DNA of 64,000 nt from Straminergon stramineum. Lineage: Eukaryota; Streptophyta; Bryopsida; Hypnales; Calliergonaceae. A program made the translations under genes and the position numbers. Within the stretch, counting starts at the first letter, position 1; the number at the start of each line of letters is the position of its first letter. The notes under the pieces are model-generated. The model worked only from the letters and a program-made list of their open reading frames with translations. It made no database searches and had not been told where the DNA came from. Location: assembly GCA_963920665.1 (NCBI GenBank), contig OY987264.1:18518906-18582905 (forward strand), in the 5' to 3' direction. Positions 44,100 to 56,691 of the stretch are shown here, one piece after another.

Positions 44100-45480
44100 C
44101 TCCTACACACAACACACATTTCTTGAGGAAGACAAAATTCTTTTCAAGAAGTGAAGGATCAATCTTCTATATTAATCATTCATCAATGATTTGTAACATT
44201 GATTTTAAATATAATAAACAAAGGGTGATGATTTGAGGAAGAACTTGTCTTATTATTTATTGCACTTTTCAAAGATTCATCCTATTCATCTACTATTCTT
44301 GATGTTTATTTAAAAATTAAAAATAAATAGTGGTGATTTGAAGTTATGACTTCTCCTTTAAATTTTTGCAATTTTCCTAGAGTTATCCTAATTATGAATT
44401 ATTTATAACTTTGATTTCATAATAAAAATATTGTATATTTTCAAAATATATAATAATTTTGATACTTAAGTCAAAATTTATCCATTGGTTTTTGCAATTC
44501 TCCAAAAATCATCCTACTCATATATTATTTGTCCCTTTAATTAGACAATATTATTTGTTACACAAAATGAAAAATGAAAAATATAGAATGGATGTTTAAG
44601 TATAAGTTCTTTGATTCTTTTTTTGCAATGCTTAATGATTCTTCCTTGCAATGAATTATTGGCCCCTTTGCTTTTACAATTAAAAACTTAGGATTTGAGA
44701 TTTTAGTAAGAACTTCTCTATTTATTTTTGAGAATTTTGAAGCACTCATCCTACTTGAGTATCATTTGTCACATTCATTTGAAAATTAAAAATAACACAT
44801 GGAGATTTAAGTAAAAACTTCGCTCTTTATTTCTTGTAATTCTCCAAGACTCTTTCTTATAATCAATTATTTTTTTCTTAGATTTTATAAATAAAAAGTA
44901 AAGAGTGAAGATTTAAATCATATTTTTTTTCTATTGAATTAATTTTTTTTGCAATTTTAAAGAGTTCTACTAATTTTGAATTACTTCTTATGCTCAAATC
45001 CTAAACCAAATATAAAGGTTGGAGATTTAAATAAGAAATTATCCAATTATTTTTTGCAAATCTTAGAGAACCTAAACCCTACTCATCCATCTCATATAAA
45101 ACTTTCTCTACTTGTTATTTTTTATCTATAAAATCAAAGTGATAAATAATTTATTATTAGGAAGAATTTTGGAGAATTGCCAAAAATAAATATGGAAATT
45201 TACTTAAGTCTCCACCCTTTGTTTTATAGTTTTATTTACATCATAGTGACAAATAAAACATATGTGAGATAACTCTTTGGGAATTGTGAAAATTAAATGG
45301 GAATGTTTGTTCTAAAATGTTCACCCTTTATTTTTTTGTTTTGAAAATCAAAGTCACAAACCATTCATGATTAAAAGGACTTTAGAAAAATTGCAAAAAA
45401 GAAATAGGAAAGTTCTCACTTAAATATCCATGCTTTATTTTATATTTTAAATCAACATAATAAATAAAACAAGAGTATGG
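44100..45480. repeat. degenerate 110-120-bp satellite that inverts at about 45100
   Basis: From 44100 to 45100, about nine diverged units share TTTTGCAATTCTCCAA, TCATCCTACTCAT, an ATTATTTGTCAC segment and a GATTTAAGTAAGAACTTC segment. From about 45130 to 45460, three units occur as the reverse complement (TTGGAGAATTGCC; TTACTTAAGTCTCCACCC). The array is thus head-to-head and could pair with itself. No coding content. Confidence 0.7.
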
Positions 45481-45619
45481 TGATCCTTATAACATTCAAT
45501 AGCCTATGTGCCTACCACTTATCCACTTAGGCATTTAGCTACTAAGGGATGTGGAATACTTTATACCATCTACTCTAAAGCCAAGGCACTAATAATGCAT
45601 GCTACTAAAAACCCTTTGG

Positions 45620-45785
45620 GACCTCCACTTGCCCCTTCGACCTCCACTCACCCCTTGGAGACCCGCACCCGCCCCTTGGGACCCACCCCTTGGGACCTAC
45701 ACTTGCCCCTTGGGGACCCGAAGTCGCCTTGTACTCGCAGTCACCTCACATCTACAATCGCCTAGACCTATAGTCACGCATCCAC
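45620..45785 (+). repeat. short type A-like array
   Basis: Units of CCCCTTGGGACC and ACCCGAAGTCGCCTTGTACTCGCAGTCACC on the plus strand. The sequence after it (45780-45970) shares features with 14215-14430. No gene follows. Confidence 0.6.
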
Positions 45786-45989
45786 ATCACCTCTCTAATT
45801 TGCCACATGGATGTCACATGGCGTCCATGCAGGCTTAGGTAAATGGGGGGTAATTTTGAAAAAGTCAATGATAAATTTGACTTTATTAGACAAACAAGAG
45901 GGTCTACTTGACATGTTGGACATCGTATTCGTCATGTTGAACTGTCCGCCGGAACAACCCTGGTGAAGTTAATGTCAATTAAGGCATAT

Positions 45990-48900
45990 ACTACTGTCAT
46001 AAATTCTCATTATAGAATCATTGAAGGCCCTACATTTGGATGGTATTGGGTCAAAAGGTGGTAATGGGTTTGTCTACCTTATTTGAAATATCTTTAATGA
46101 ATGTAAATTTCAACATCTTTTATATTGACATCTTAAATTGCCTCATGACATCCATAAGGAATTTTATAAAACAATGTAGCATGCAACAAACAAAGTGAAC
46201 CTAATGTAGCATGAACCAATACACTTTTGTCAAAGACAACAAATCAAGAAAGAATAATTTTGATAACATCTTTATGTCAATTTTTTGTTGATTTGGATAA
46301 TGGGTTTTCTAGAAGTGAAAGGATGTCTATTCTAGATTGAGATCTAGACAACCTTAGCACTGCATGTGGCACCAAGAGTTGTAGCTACAAAGGTTTTTGG
46401 ATAGCAACTCACACTTGAGAAGATTCTAACAACTAAGGTCATAGTTGTAGCTATACTAGCCCAATCAACTTCAAACACCACATGCTCGGCAACATACCTT
46501 TTCACCACCTACATTATGAAAGGGTATGTGACATCCATTTTTCCATAAATCTTTGTACAAAACTAGAGAAACTCATTTCTACTCTCCAAAGTGAGTACTA
46601 TATTTGTTATCTTATAGAAATACACTTCTCCCATACTTCTTTTATCTTGTATAGGGTAATGCACATCATGTCTTGAGGTGGCTTTGGATTCAATCCAAAA
46701 CCACATAGACACCTTTTTTTGACAAAGAAATAAATAGTCTACATTTTCAAACAACTTAACTTTTCTAGCAATTTTGAAACTAGTAAAGGATCATTGAAAG
46801 ACTTAGGACAAATTTACACTACAATCCAAGACCAAGAGTTTATGGGTCTAGAAAAATGACTTGGGTCCAAATTGATGTTTGTAAAAAATATAAAAAATAA
46901 TTAAATAATATTTTTTCAATAAAATAATGTTAATTTTTTAAAATTATAAAAATGTTTTTAAAATAAGATTATTTATTAAAATTTTATTTTAACTCAAATT
47001 TAGGCTTCGTCTCTAGAAACTCCTTCATCTCTATGTATTGCTTCATGGATCCCCTCACCACCTCGGTCTCCAATAACATACAAACTAAAACTCAAACAGC
47101 CACTAATGTGAAAACCTTGGAAATCGATACGAGGAAAATCTAATGCCCTTACCAACCAAAAACATTGCATGTCATCAAGAAAGTGGCTTGAATCAAACTA
47201 ATTAAAATAGTATGACAATGTAGAAACATGTCCATTGTGATGACAATAGCTTGACAATGGAGTGCAACATGAGGAGGAGAAAGAAGATTTGAAAATCATT
47301 AAACCCTAATTTTGTTGCTATATATGAGGCGGGAGAGCCATTGCCTAAAAACTGTAAACCCTAATACAACATGTTATGCCTCCTATGGCACTGTTAATGT
47401 TTTCACTAGCTTATCAGAACATCCACCCGAGTTTTGAGAAAAGGTGTCAAAATAGCAAATAAAAGATGTTGATTTTAGCTTACATAAGCTCAAGTGCATA
47501 GGCCCTATACCATACATAGTGAGAAACAACAAACATTAGCAAAATAGATACAAAAAGCATTGGGTAAAATCATTACTCTCCATCTAAACAATGCAATGTT
47601 TCATCCATTACCAAGAGATTACTAAGCGCCAATACTTGGTACTCATTATATAGCATGTTTACATTTAAGCAACCTATAGATAATATTCATTGGATACCTT
47701 CATTGGTATGATTCTAAAGTACAAAACTATAGATATCAAATAAAAATCTACAACCCAACAATTATGACATCCTATCCTATTCATTTTTCACTTAAAAGAA
47801 TATCACCTATCCATTTACCTTATCATATATCTAGGCAAAGTCTAACTTATAGATTCAAGACAAAAATTGCACCCAATAATGTCTCACAAATGGATTCAAA
47901 GATTACGCCAACAACTTCCTTAAAGACTATTCAACTAAGAAGTACATTTTTGGAGCTCCTTCAAGATTTATAGTCTTATGTATCAATACATATAAGATTT
48001 CAATGCCTTGATTCATTTTGGAAGAACTCTCAAAGATATGTAATATTTTTTTGAATCCAACCATATGAGATGGTTCAAGTTGTCAATCCCCTTTAAAAGC
48101 TAAATTCAAAGACTCTCACTTATCAAGCATCAAATTTCTAAGAGGTTTCAATCCTCTCTTAATCATTGGCAAGACTTTCAAAGATTCAACCCATTGTGAT
48201 GAATCTAACTTGTTAAGCTACCTAAAGGATTCACACGTTTCAAGATCCTACTTAATAAGACATTTTAAGCCTCCAATGCTTCAAGGAAGCACTTTTAAGA
48301 ATACACATTCTCAAAGAACAAAGTCAATGAGAGAATCAACTCACTAATGCTCTGTAGAAGCTCACTCAAGGATCCTTGTGATCGATATATGGTTTTGATG
48401 TCTTCATCATTGTCCAACTACCGAGCAAGCAAAGTTTTTCCAACTCCACCTCTTCCTTGCAAACCAAGAAAAGTGGGCTTGGTTTTTGTGTGGTGTGCCA
48501 TTATGGATGTCTTCAACTCATTGAATGGTTTCTCCACCCCCTACAATCAATAGAGGAATTGATTGTGTTACAAAATCAACTTTTGATTTTGAGTGCTTTG
48601 GAGCTAAGATTGAAGATTGGATATTCACAACAAGTGTAGCTAGAATTCATCATTAATGAGTCTTAAGCAAAATGGTAACTAACACCACTACCACACCTTC
48701 ATTAGTTTCACCCATGTGCCACCTCTTCACTCTTCAAAATATTCTTCTAAACACTTTGAGCATTGATTAGTCTTGCATTGAATTCCGACAACCAATTCAA
48801 AGGAGCCTACTCCCAAATGATTGAATTTTTCTCAACAACCTCTAACAAAGGTATAATATTACCACCCTTCACCTTGAGAGCTTTGCAATTCCCTTTCATT

Positions 48901-49195
48901 TCCTATGGCCCCTTTGGTAGCATCAATCACCTCTTTGAATAACAAACTCACATTGCTCCAACCAATGTTGAAGTAAAAAGTGGATATCCCATAGCAAGTT
49001 GGCAATCTAAAAATTTGCCAAAAATAACATCTTAAATATTAGACTATGATTATATCTTTGAGAAGAATATAAACATTGCACCTTCATAAAAAACTCCAAA
49101 AAAATATATGCAAAAAAATAATTGTCCCTAATTTTCTTCACACCTTGATATAAAACAAAAGTACTAATATAGTGACATGCAAATTCTATAGAGAG
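45990..49195. other. gene-free AT-rich interval
   Basis: About 3.2 kb without a convincing reading frame. Two AAACCCTAA telo-box-like motifs at 47304 and 47356 surround CTATATATGAGGCGGG, which may be a promoter remnant. Nothing else seen. Confidence 0.35.
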
Positions 49196-49196
49196 T

Positions 49197-49222
<26 letters not shown>
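49195..49222. repeat. (TA)n microsatellite
   Basis: About fourteen TA units directly beside the left end of the miniature element at 49221. A TA-rich target is consistent with TA-directed insertion. Confidence 0.9.
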
Positions 49223-49227
<5 letters not shown>

Positions 49228-49663
49228 AAATAACCCATTACAAACCAAATGGGGGGTTTGCCCTCTTGTCATTTTTGAAATTTTCTACTTTTTTTCTAGA
49301 GAAAGCCAAGTGATAGAAATGGCAAGAGCATTTGAAACTATATTTTTTTGACAAAGTGGGAATTTGTTATGAATTTTTGAAGTGTTTAGCCTTGCACGTC
49401 CTAAAAGAGTTTGTAGACTACCCCAAAACCAACCAAAACTGATCCATAATGCTCATCTTACTCACCTATTGTGGTCACAATGTTTTCTAACATAGAAGAC
49501 CTAAAAAAGGCACTTCCTACAATTGTGGTCACTAATCACTCCATTCCAATTAGCTAAGACATTGAATGTAGCCCAAGTCTCAATCACTAAAAGAAAACCA
49601 TTATGGGGGCATTCTTTGGAGTCTACAATGGGTAAAAGGTCCATAATGGGTTGTTTTATCTTA
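49221..49663. mobile_element. miniature inverted-repeat element, copy 1 (443 bp)
   Basis: Begins TAAGGTAAAATAACCCATTA and ends TAATGGGTTGTTTTATCTTA, imperfect inverted termini. The interior matches copy 2 throughout, including ATGGGGGGTTTGCCC, TTTTTTTGACAAAGTG and GAAGACCT. No coding capacity. A TA duplication at each end would fit a Tc1/mariner-type non-autonomous element; the family is inferred. Confidence 0.8.
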
Positions 49664-49739
49664 GAGATAGAGATAGATAATCCATTATTGAAAAAATTAT
49701 CTAATTAGTAACATAGCCTAATAGAAGTGGTCAAGTTTG

Positions 49740-50295
49740 TAAATTCCAACACCACTAATCTTCATAAGTTTACCAAATTCCATGTTCATTGATGAAATTG
49801 ACACCTTCAAATAGTAAGAAAATCAATTTGAATGAATCTTTTATGCAAGACACATAATCTACTTTTTTATGTTTGAAATATGTATATGTCAAATAACTAT
49901 ATCTTAAGGAAGAAAATGGATGCCTTGTTCTCATGGGAAGGATGAATCTTTCAATTATTTTCTCCACAAATAGACAAATGTATGAGCTAGTGATGACAAT
50001 CAAAATTAACATTTTCTAAGAATGTGCAAATTTATTATTGAGTTTTAGACATTTTTTGCTCAAATAGACCAAAAGAGTCATTAGGTCTTCTCCAACCCAA
50101 GGTCATTAGGATGTCAAAAATATTTGTATTATAAAGGTAATTCAACATGCCTTAAACAATCACAATCTTTTCCATAGACACACTCAACATCAAATTGTTG
50201 AAATCATCATTTTCTTTAATGGTTTCAATATCCCCAAGCTAGAAGTTCCAATTATGGTCACTAAACTATTCTAATCTATTACTCATTGAAAAGTT
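49740..50295 (+). repeat. left arm of an inverted duplication with 54615-55115
   Basis: Matches 54615-55115 in reverse complement, for example AATTATTTTCTCCACAAATAG here and its complement at 54932. The arms are about 500 bases and 4.3 kb apart. No coding content. Confidence 0.7.
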
Positions 50296-50865
50296 TCGTT
50301 GTGGCATGCTCAAGCTAGATTGATTAGGACTACATCTCATTATTAAAGACTAATGGTCTTAGATTGGTTGCACAACTATAATGAGCAGTAGCATGAAAGG
50401 GTTTGTAATGGTCTTTTCTACCATATCCATTGAAAATGCGTATTCATTCAATTCATGATGGAATTGTTTGAGTTAATATAGCACTCTTGTTGTACTACAA
50501 GAATCCAAAAACTCACATCCAACATGCAATTTTTAACAATAAAGATTCAAGGTATTTCTGCACATAGTATAAGATCCCAAACTCAATATCAAGAAGAATG
50601 CAACCACTAAAAAAAATGCTAATAAGTTGAAGAAGCACATAAGTACTATGACCCCAAACATACCAACCATGTGTCCATGCTTTGTCCCATGTCCCATAAG
50701 ATGTTTGATAAATAGATACAAATATATAGGAACATGGAATAGAGCATGGATATGTTGTTAAAAAATTTGGATATAGATACATACTTCCATATCTTTTGTA
50801 CCCCTAGTGAACCAACACATTTGTATATACTATGCAACTTGCATCTCTTAGTTTTAATCCTTTTC

Positions 50866-51130
50866 AATCAAAACATGACCTATATCCCAAATGAGCATGT
50901 TATCTCTGTGTCCCAAAATCTTCTACCACATGAGAAACAAGGAATGAATGGATACCAAGAAATTGTTGCGTTCTTCACGAGAGAAAAGGAGCTCTTTGCT
51001 ACAGAGAATCAATCAAGAGACCCGTAACAAGCTGATTTCTTCCACGCAGTCACAGACGATCAGAACCCGTGTTCTTGAACAACTGGATGTGCTTCGCTGC
51101 ACAGCAAATCCAATTATGCAAAATCTACCA
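50866..51130 (+). repeat. repeat module shared with 54518-54610 and 55130-55395
   Basis: CTACCACATGAGAAACAAGG, ATGGATACC and AAATTGTTGCGTTCTTCAC recur in reverse complement at 55270-55330; a partial copy lies at 54518-54610. The 55.3-kb copy lacks GAGAAACAAGGAAT. Function unknown; short open frames here are not convincing. Confidence 0.6.
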
Positions 51131-51559
51131 CCTCCGAGCATCTGCAGCTGCCGATGCAGCAAATAAACGCTTCCAACCTCACCTCCCAAGCTCGTCCAAC
51201 GGTCCAGAAGAAGGAATCCAACGACTCCAGCCAACCATCGTCGTAGAAATATAAGTACAGCGCTAGGGACCTGTCACAAATAATCTCCTCAATCTAGGAC
51301 AGCATGCCAAATTCCACACAATCAACCTCGTCTGGGCACCACAATAGCTCTAAAACAAAGTTTCGCAAGCACCAGCTTTCCCGAAGGACCGCAGAGACAG
51401 CCTCCTTCGAGGCACTCCAGAAGCAAACAAAAGGTGAAGGGCTGAGCAAGAAGGACGCGGTTGAAGGACGACAAAGTCTTCCTCGAAAGTCTGACAACGC
51501 GCACTGATAAAGTGGGCCGGCCATCATGCAGCGCAGATATTAGCACAGTGTTTTTTGTT

Positions 51560-51640
51560 TATTTTAAAACAAATGAAACGGAATTTCATAGCAAAAAGAA
51601 AAATACAAGTCTGCCAGCCACAAGTGGCCTGGCAGGGGCT
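51560..51640 (-). repeat. possible retroposon 3' end
   Basis: Minus-strand CCAGGCCACTTGTGGCTGG, followed by AATGAAATCC-like and TTTCATTTC-like text into an A-rich run, is shared with 57310-57400. This resembles a LINE/SINE 3' tail. No coding part attached. Confidence 0.35.
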
Positions 51641-51649
51641 TAGCACAGT

Positions 51650-52890
51650 GTTTCGAATATAATAATGGAGGGTAGTCTATAGCAGCGGCGACCTTGCCAA
51701 TGGCGCCGGGAGAATCTCGGGGCGACCCCTGCCCTATAGGGTAAATATGGAAAGGTTTAGGGGTTCATTGGTCATGTTTTTTTGGTTTTATAAAAAAAAT
51801 AAAAAATGTTCGATCATTGGGTGGGCAAGCGTGATGAATGTCCTTCATTTGCTGTACAAGAAGGTGTGGTGGGAAGCAATGATCGGAAAAAACCGGCAAT
51901 TAGTTCAAAGTTGGCCGGTGGATTTGGGAAAAAAAATGGTTGCATTTGGAAATTAAAGGATGCGAAACTGGGAAGAAATTTTTAGAACCAGAAATCAACC
52001 AGTGCCACCCAAAATTTGGAGGATATTTGACCGCTTCCTTAAAATATTTGGGGGATTTCAACTGCCTTGCCAAAAAAATTATCGGTTAATACCCGGCTAA
52101 TGAAGGTTTGTTGCCACTGGATATCAACCTTTGCACTTGTACCCAAGGACCTAGTATGAAATTCTCATTATTGAAAAATGAAAAAAAATGGAAAATAAAA
52201 ATTAGAAACCTTATCTATTCCTAGCTCATAGAGTTGCGGCCCACCACCTCATAGTAGCGCAAGGCACCTCTCGAAGTTGTTAGAGGAAAAACTTCAAAAT
52301 CGTATGACAACATCTAATTTCAATAGTGTCATGCGATTGGCCTTGGAAGGATCTGACAAAGACTATGACAACATAATAGATGAGGCCATTATCTCGTGGA
52401 AGAATTCTTCTAAGTTTCACCATTTACATGCAAATCCTAAGCGGTACCTTATAGGGGTAGCAAAAGAAATATTTGAAAAACATGAAATGGGTATTTCCTA
52501 AATTCTTTTGATTTCATGCAACCTTTTCATAACCATCCTCAACTCCATACTGCATGGGTTGGGAGGATCCTTGGCCTTCAAGTGGTGAAGGGCTTTGCCA
52601 AGTTCAATTCCTACTAAGGATGCAATATTAATTAGCATTTTCATTTTTCATTTTCTTTTCTATATTTTATATAAATTTTGCAATTTAGCTAGTGCCAATT
52701 TCAATCTGGAGGAAATTTGCTGGTGAGAAATTAAAATTGGAGGAAATAAACCGGTACTTTTTGTGATTCAAAGGATGTAACCGGTGCCCATTGAAAAAAA
52801 CCCGGTTCATTTTCGTGGAAGGAGGAAATCAGCTGGAGGACCTCGAAAAATTTCCTGAACACGGGTGGGAAGGCACTCACCCGGCCATTC
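51650..52890. other. mixed interval
   Basis: Contains a short frame at 52277-52501 (NSVMRLALEGSDKDYDNII, ISWKNSSKF) that vaguely resembles C-terminal hAT sequence, but too little to name. GGAGGAAATTTGCTGG-like fragments recur. No gene assigned. Confidence 0.25.
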
Positions 52891-52898
52891 TTCCGACA

Positions 52899-53162
52899 AT
52901 GGCGACCAAGGTTGCCGCTGCTACAGGTATCCCAATAATGGGCAAGACCTTATTTACCACCACCGAGCAATTCACGCAGCCTGGGTCCCGCCTCATCCCG
53001 GCTTCGTCGCTGCCCGGACAAAGGCTTGCCAAGCTACCCTTCACGGCGCTCCGCTCATACTTGGTTCGTAAACGTTCCCAGATTTCTCCGATGTTCACCC
53101 CCAATGTTCCCATCCAGAGCTTGTGTTTCCTTCTTGTCTTTCCACGTCGATCCTCACAGTAG
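52899..53162 (+). CDS. possible first exon with plastid-transit-like N-terminus
   Basis: ATG at 52899 in a good plant context (ACAATGGC), opening an 87-codon frame in unusually GC-rich DNA. The first 55 residues are rich in Ala/Thr/Ser/Leu with few acids (MATKVAAATGIPIMGKTLF; SRLIPASSLPGQRLAK), which suits a chloroplast transit peptide. The end of the frame reads less like protein and probably runs past a splice donor. A second coding-like stretch lies at 53220-53391. It could be a host gene fragment captured by a repeat. No family recognised. Confidence 0.3.
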   Translation: MATKVAAATGIPIMGKTLFTTTEQFTQPGSRLIPASSLPGQRLAKLPFTALRSYLVRKRSQISPMFTPNVPIQSLCFLLVFPRRSSQ

Positions 53163-53394
53163 AGTATCATTGATTAGTGTTCAGGGTAGATTCCGCAGTC
53201 CTAACTTAGTTATCACAGGAAACACCACAAGTTTGTGCATCTCATTTTTGGCAAGTGCTCGGAACCTTGCCAATTCAGTTGAAATTGCCTTGCATGAGCG
53301 CTACAACGGCTTTGACAGTGCATTGATTGTCTCCGAGCCTTGTCTTCCTTTTACTGGTGATCAAGCAGGTTCTCAAAAGCGTGTACGATGAATT

Positions 53395-54515
53395 CCCTTG
53401 TCAGAAGCTGTGTGATCACTACTATTAATCAAAAGATTCACTCTTGCTACTAGAAATAAGACTGTCAAATTGGCTCTGTTCATGACACACAACTTGGTAA
53501 TGTTTTAATTTAGGAGGTTCCGTCTAGATTGAGATGGTCATGTACAGTATACGGAAAATAAATGAATTTCTATTCCATATAATGAATTAGCTAGTGGCAA
53601 CCCTGTTAATGTTATGTACCTTACAAGTGCTTTGAAAATGTTACCAAGGTCGATCGATCACCTTAGGGTGCAAATCTTAGTCTTTCAAATCATTCCACCA
53701 AATCATTAACTCTGTCCACCTCTTCCTCAAGGAAAATGTACTTTCCTCCGGGTCGGAAGTCTCTGTTCAAGTGGTGCGGTTCACGAAGTATTGGAATGTC
53801 TTGAAGCGAATCAATAGTTGAGATTCAATGAATTCTCTGAGCAGTATGGAATCTTGCTTTCCATAGCTAACGCTCTGTTGTTGAACAAGAAAACTGTAAG
53901 TGTGAAGTGATGCCTCTTTTTTTGGCGCTCACAAGAAGAAATTCCAGAAATCAGTCACAGTCACCTGCATAGCAAAGTACATTGATCAATCCAAAGCTTG
54001 CTCGTCGTTGGACTTGTGATGTTCCAAGTCCTATAAATTCGCCTTACAAGGATTTCAACCACTTGCACATACTGGCGTCATGCAGAAGTGATTACTTTTG
54101 CGCCCATGGAAATGCCACTACACTTTGACACTCGCAGTAATCAGCATTAGCTTCCAAGACAGGGACAAGGGTCGTCTTTGTGTCACCCCACAACCGTTGT
54201 TCATCATGTAAGGCAGAGTCTATCCACGGTTTTGTAATTGTCATGTTAAGTTACTCGCATTTGTAAAACTGGAAAGCATGTAATTCACAATTGCTTGGTA
54301 CTAAAGGAAGTTTGGAGGCACTGATATGTGACTTAACCATTCCATACCAACAGTTGACTCAGAATTCCCAGATGGCATGTGCTTGCCACAACATGACATT
54401 GAATATTTTATTTTTCTTTGAAGCAGACAACTTACATTGATACGTAGAAAACAACGTGTGTAATTAAAAATGTTTGGAATCCACTGAATTGTCGAAACCA
54501 GGTCAAACGGTATCC
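53395..54515. other. interval without assignable content
   Basis: Average composition is less AT-biased than the neighbours; no open frame over 60 codons recognised. It may contain introns or 3' sequence of the putative gene at 52.9 kb. Confidence 0.25.
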
Positions 54516-54517
54516 AT

Positions 54518-55395
54518 TCATTTCTTGTTTCTCATGTGGTAGTAGAATTGGGGACATAGAGATAACATGCTCATTTGAGATAGGTCATTTTTTGATTGAC
54601 AAGGATCAAAACATGACTTTGAGCCGTGAGTAATAGAATAGAATAGTTTAGTGACCATAATTGGAACTTCTAGCTTAGCTAGGGATATTAAAACCATCAA
54701 AGAAAATGATGATTTCAACAACTTGATGTTGAGTGTGTCTATGGAAAAGATTGATTGTTTAAGGCATGTTGATGCAAATATTTTTCGACATCCTAATGAC
54801 TTTGGGTGGGGAAGACCTAATGACTCTTTTGGTCTACTTGTGCAAAAAATGTCTAAAACTCAATAACAAATTTGCAAATTCTTAGAAAATATTAATTTTG
54901 ATTGCCATCACTAGCTCATACATTTGTCTATTTGTGGAGAAAATAATTGAAAGATTCATCCCTCCTATGAGGATAAGGCATCCATTTTCTTCCTTGACCT
55001 ACAGTTATTTGACATAAACATATTTCAAACTTATAAAAGTAAATTATGCATCTTGCATACAAGATTCCAATTCAAAGTGTTTTCAGTACTGCTTGAAGGT
55101 GTCAATTTCATCAATCAATTTGATAAGGTGCTGGAATCTCCTTAATTGGCTTTGCTGTGGAGTGAAGCACAGCAATCCAATTGTTTTAGAACACAGGTTA
55201 TGATTCAGTCAGTGTGTTGAAGAAATCAACCTGAATTGAGTGTGCTGACATTGGCTGTAGCAAAGTGCCGTCCTTCTCTCTGGTGAAGAACGCAACAATT
55301 TCTTGGTATCCATTCATGTGGTAGTAGATTTGGGGACACAAAGATAACAGGCTCATTTGGGACTTGTCATTTTTTGATTGACAAGGATTAAACTA
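54518..55395 (-). repeat. inverted copies of the 49.7-51.1 kb repeats
   Basis: 54518-54610 is a partial copy of the 50866-51130 module; 54615-55115 mirrors 49740-50295; 55130-55395 is a second copy of the module. Relative to the left copy, the 570-base segment 50296-50866 is missing here. Confidence 0.65.
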
Positions 55396-55399
55396 TGAG

Positions 55400-56690
55400 A
55401 TGTAAGTTGTATTATATACGGATGAACTATAGGTTCACTTGCTAGAGTTCTTTAGTATTGTTGCAAGTATAGTATAAGTCCAGGATGTCTTCTTGTAGGT
55501 TTAGTGTGATTACTCCAGGTATGCAACTTTTGTATTATAGGCAGGGGTCATTGGCATTAAAATGGCTTAGAGGATGGCTTTTGTAAATTTTATATCAAAT
55601 TAAAAAGACCAAAAAGAAATTTCAAGACCAAATTAAAAAAATGAAATGTTAAAAATGTTGGGTTGCATATATATTAGAAAAAAAAATGAAAATATATATG
55701 AAGAATTGAAACACCCATGCAAAGTTTTAAAATTTTTGTACAACAAGTTCCCTCCAATTAAAATTAAAATTCATTCATAATGTTTTATTTTTAAATTAAA
55801 AAATGAAATTTTTATTAAAAATCCCCCAAAGTTATGTAGCTTGTCCCATGATATATGTATTTAAAAAACTTATATAATAAGTTTTTTAATGCTAATTTTG
55901 TCCTCAAAGAATATTCATTTCATATATATAATAATATGTTTGGATTCCTTGTTAAAAGGACTACAAGAATTTTCTACTTTAAAACAAATTATATCTTTTG
56001 ATTGGACTAAAATGCATTGTAAGTGATTAGAATGAGGGCCATATTGAATATGGAAGAAGCTTATTTGGGGTGATTATTGAGGTATAATCTCTATAAAATT
56101 TGGATTTTGTTCTTTTTGAATAAATGACCAAATTGACATTTTATATAGGCCATCAAGTTCATAGCAACCCTTTTTGTTACATTTAGAGAAAATGCCAGGA
56201 TAACAATCACTTAAAATTTGGTGAAGCATTATATTTCTACATCCATCCATCTTTTAGACAAAAAAAATACTTTTCAATCATATTTATGCACCTTTTCATC
56301 CACATTTTTGATAGAAATGGAAAATTTTTGGTGAAAAAAAATTACTTTTATCTAGCAAAAAATAGACATTTATTTTGAAATGGTGCAATTTTGCATCATG
56401 GTGCCAAAAAAAGGGTTGGTTGATAGGGACAAGCTTATAGTTGTACAACGAGTCTCTTGTGGAGGTCCAACCAAGGGTGAATGTAAAAGAAATCCCCCTA
56501 TTTTGTGTTGTAATAATTTTATTGTTAATACCTCCCTTAGCTAATTTGGTGCCTTTGATTGCAAATATGAACTCCAAATTTGAAAAAATAAATTGTGCAA
56601 CAAATACATGGTTCCTGCATTTTCCCTAGGGATAAAACATGGGGGCAAAACCGCTCCTGCAAGAGGCTCGTCATACAACTATAAGCTCAA
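55400..56690. other. gene-free AT-rich interval
   Basis: No coding content or structured repeat recognised between the inverted copies and miniature element copy 2. Confidence 0.4.
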
Positions 56691-56691
56691 G

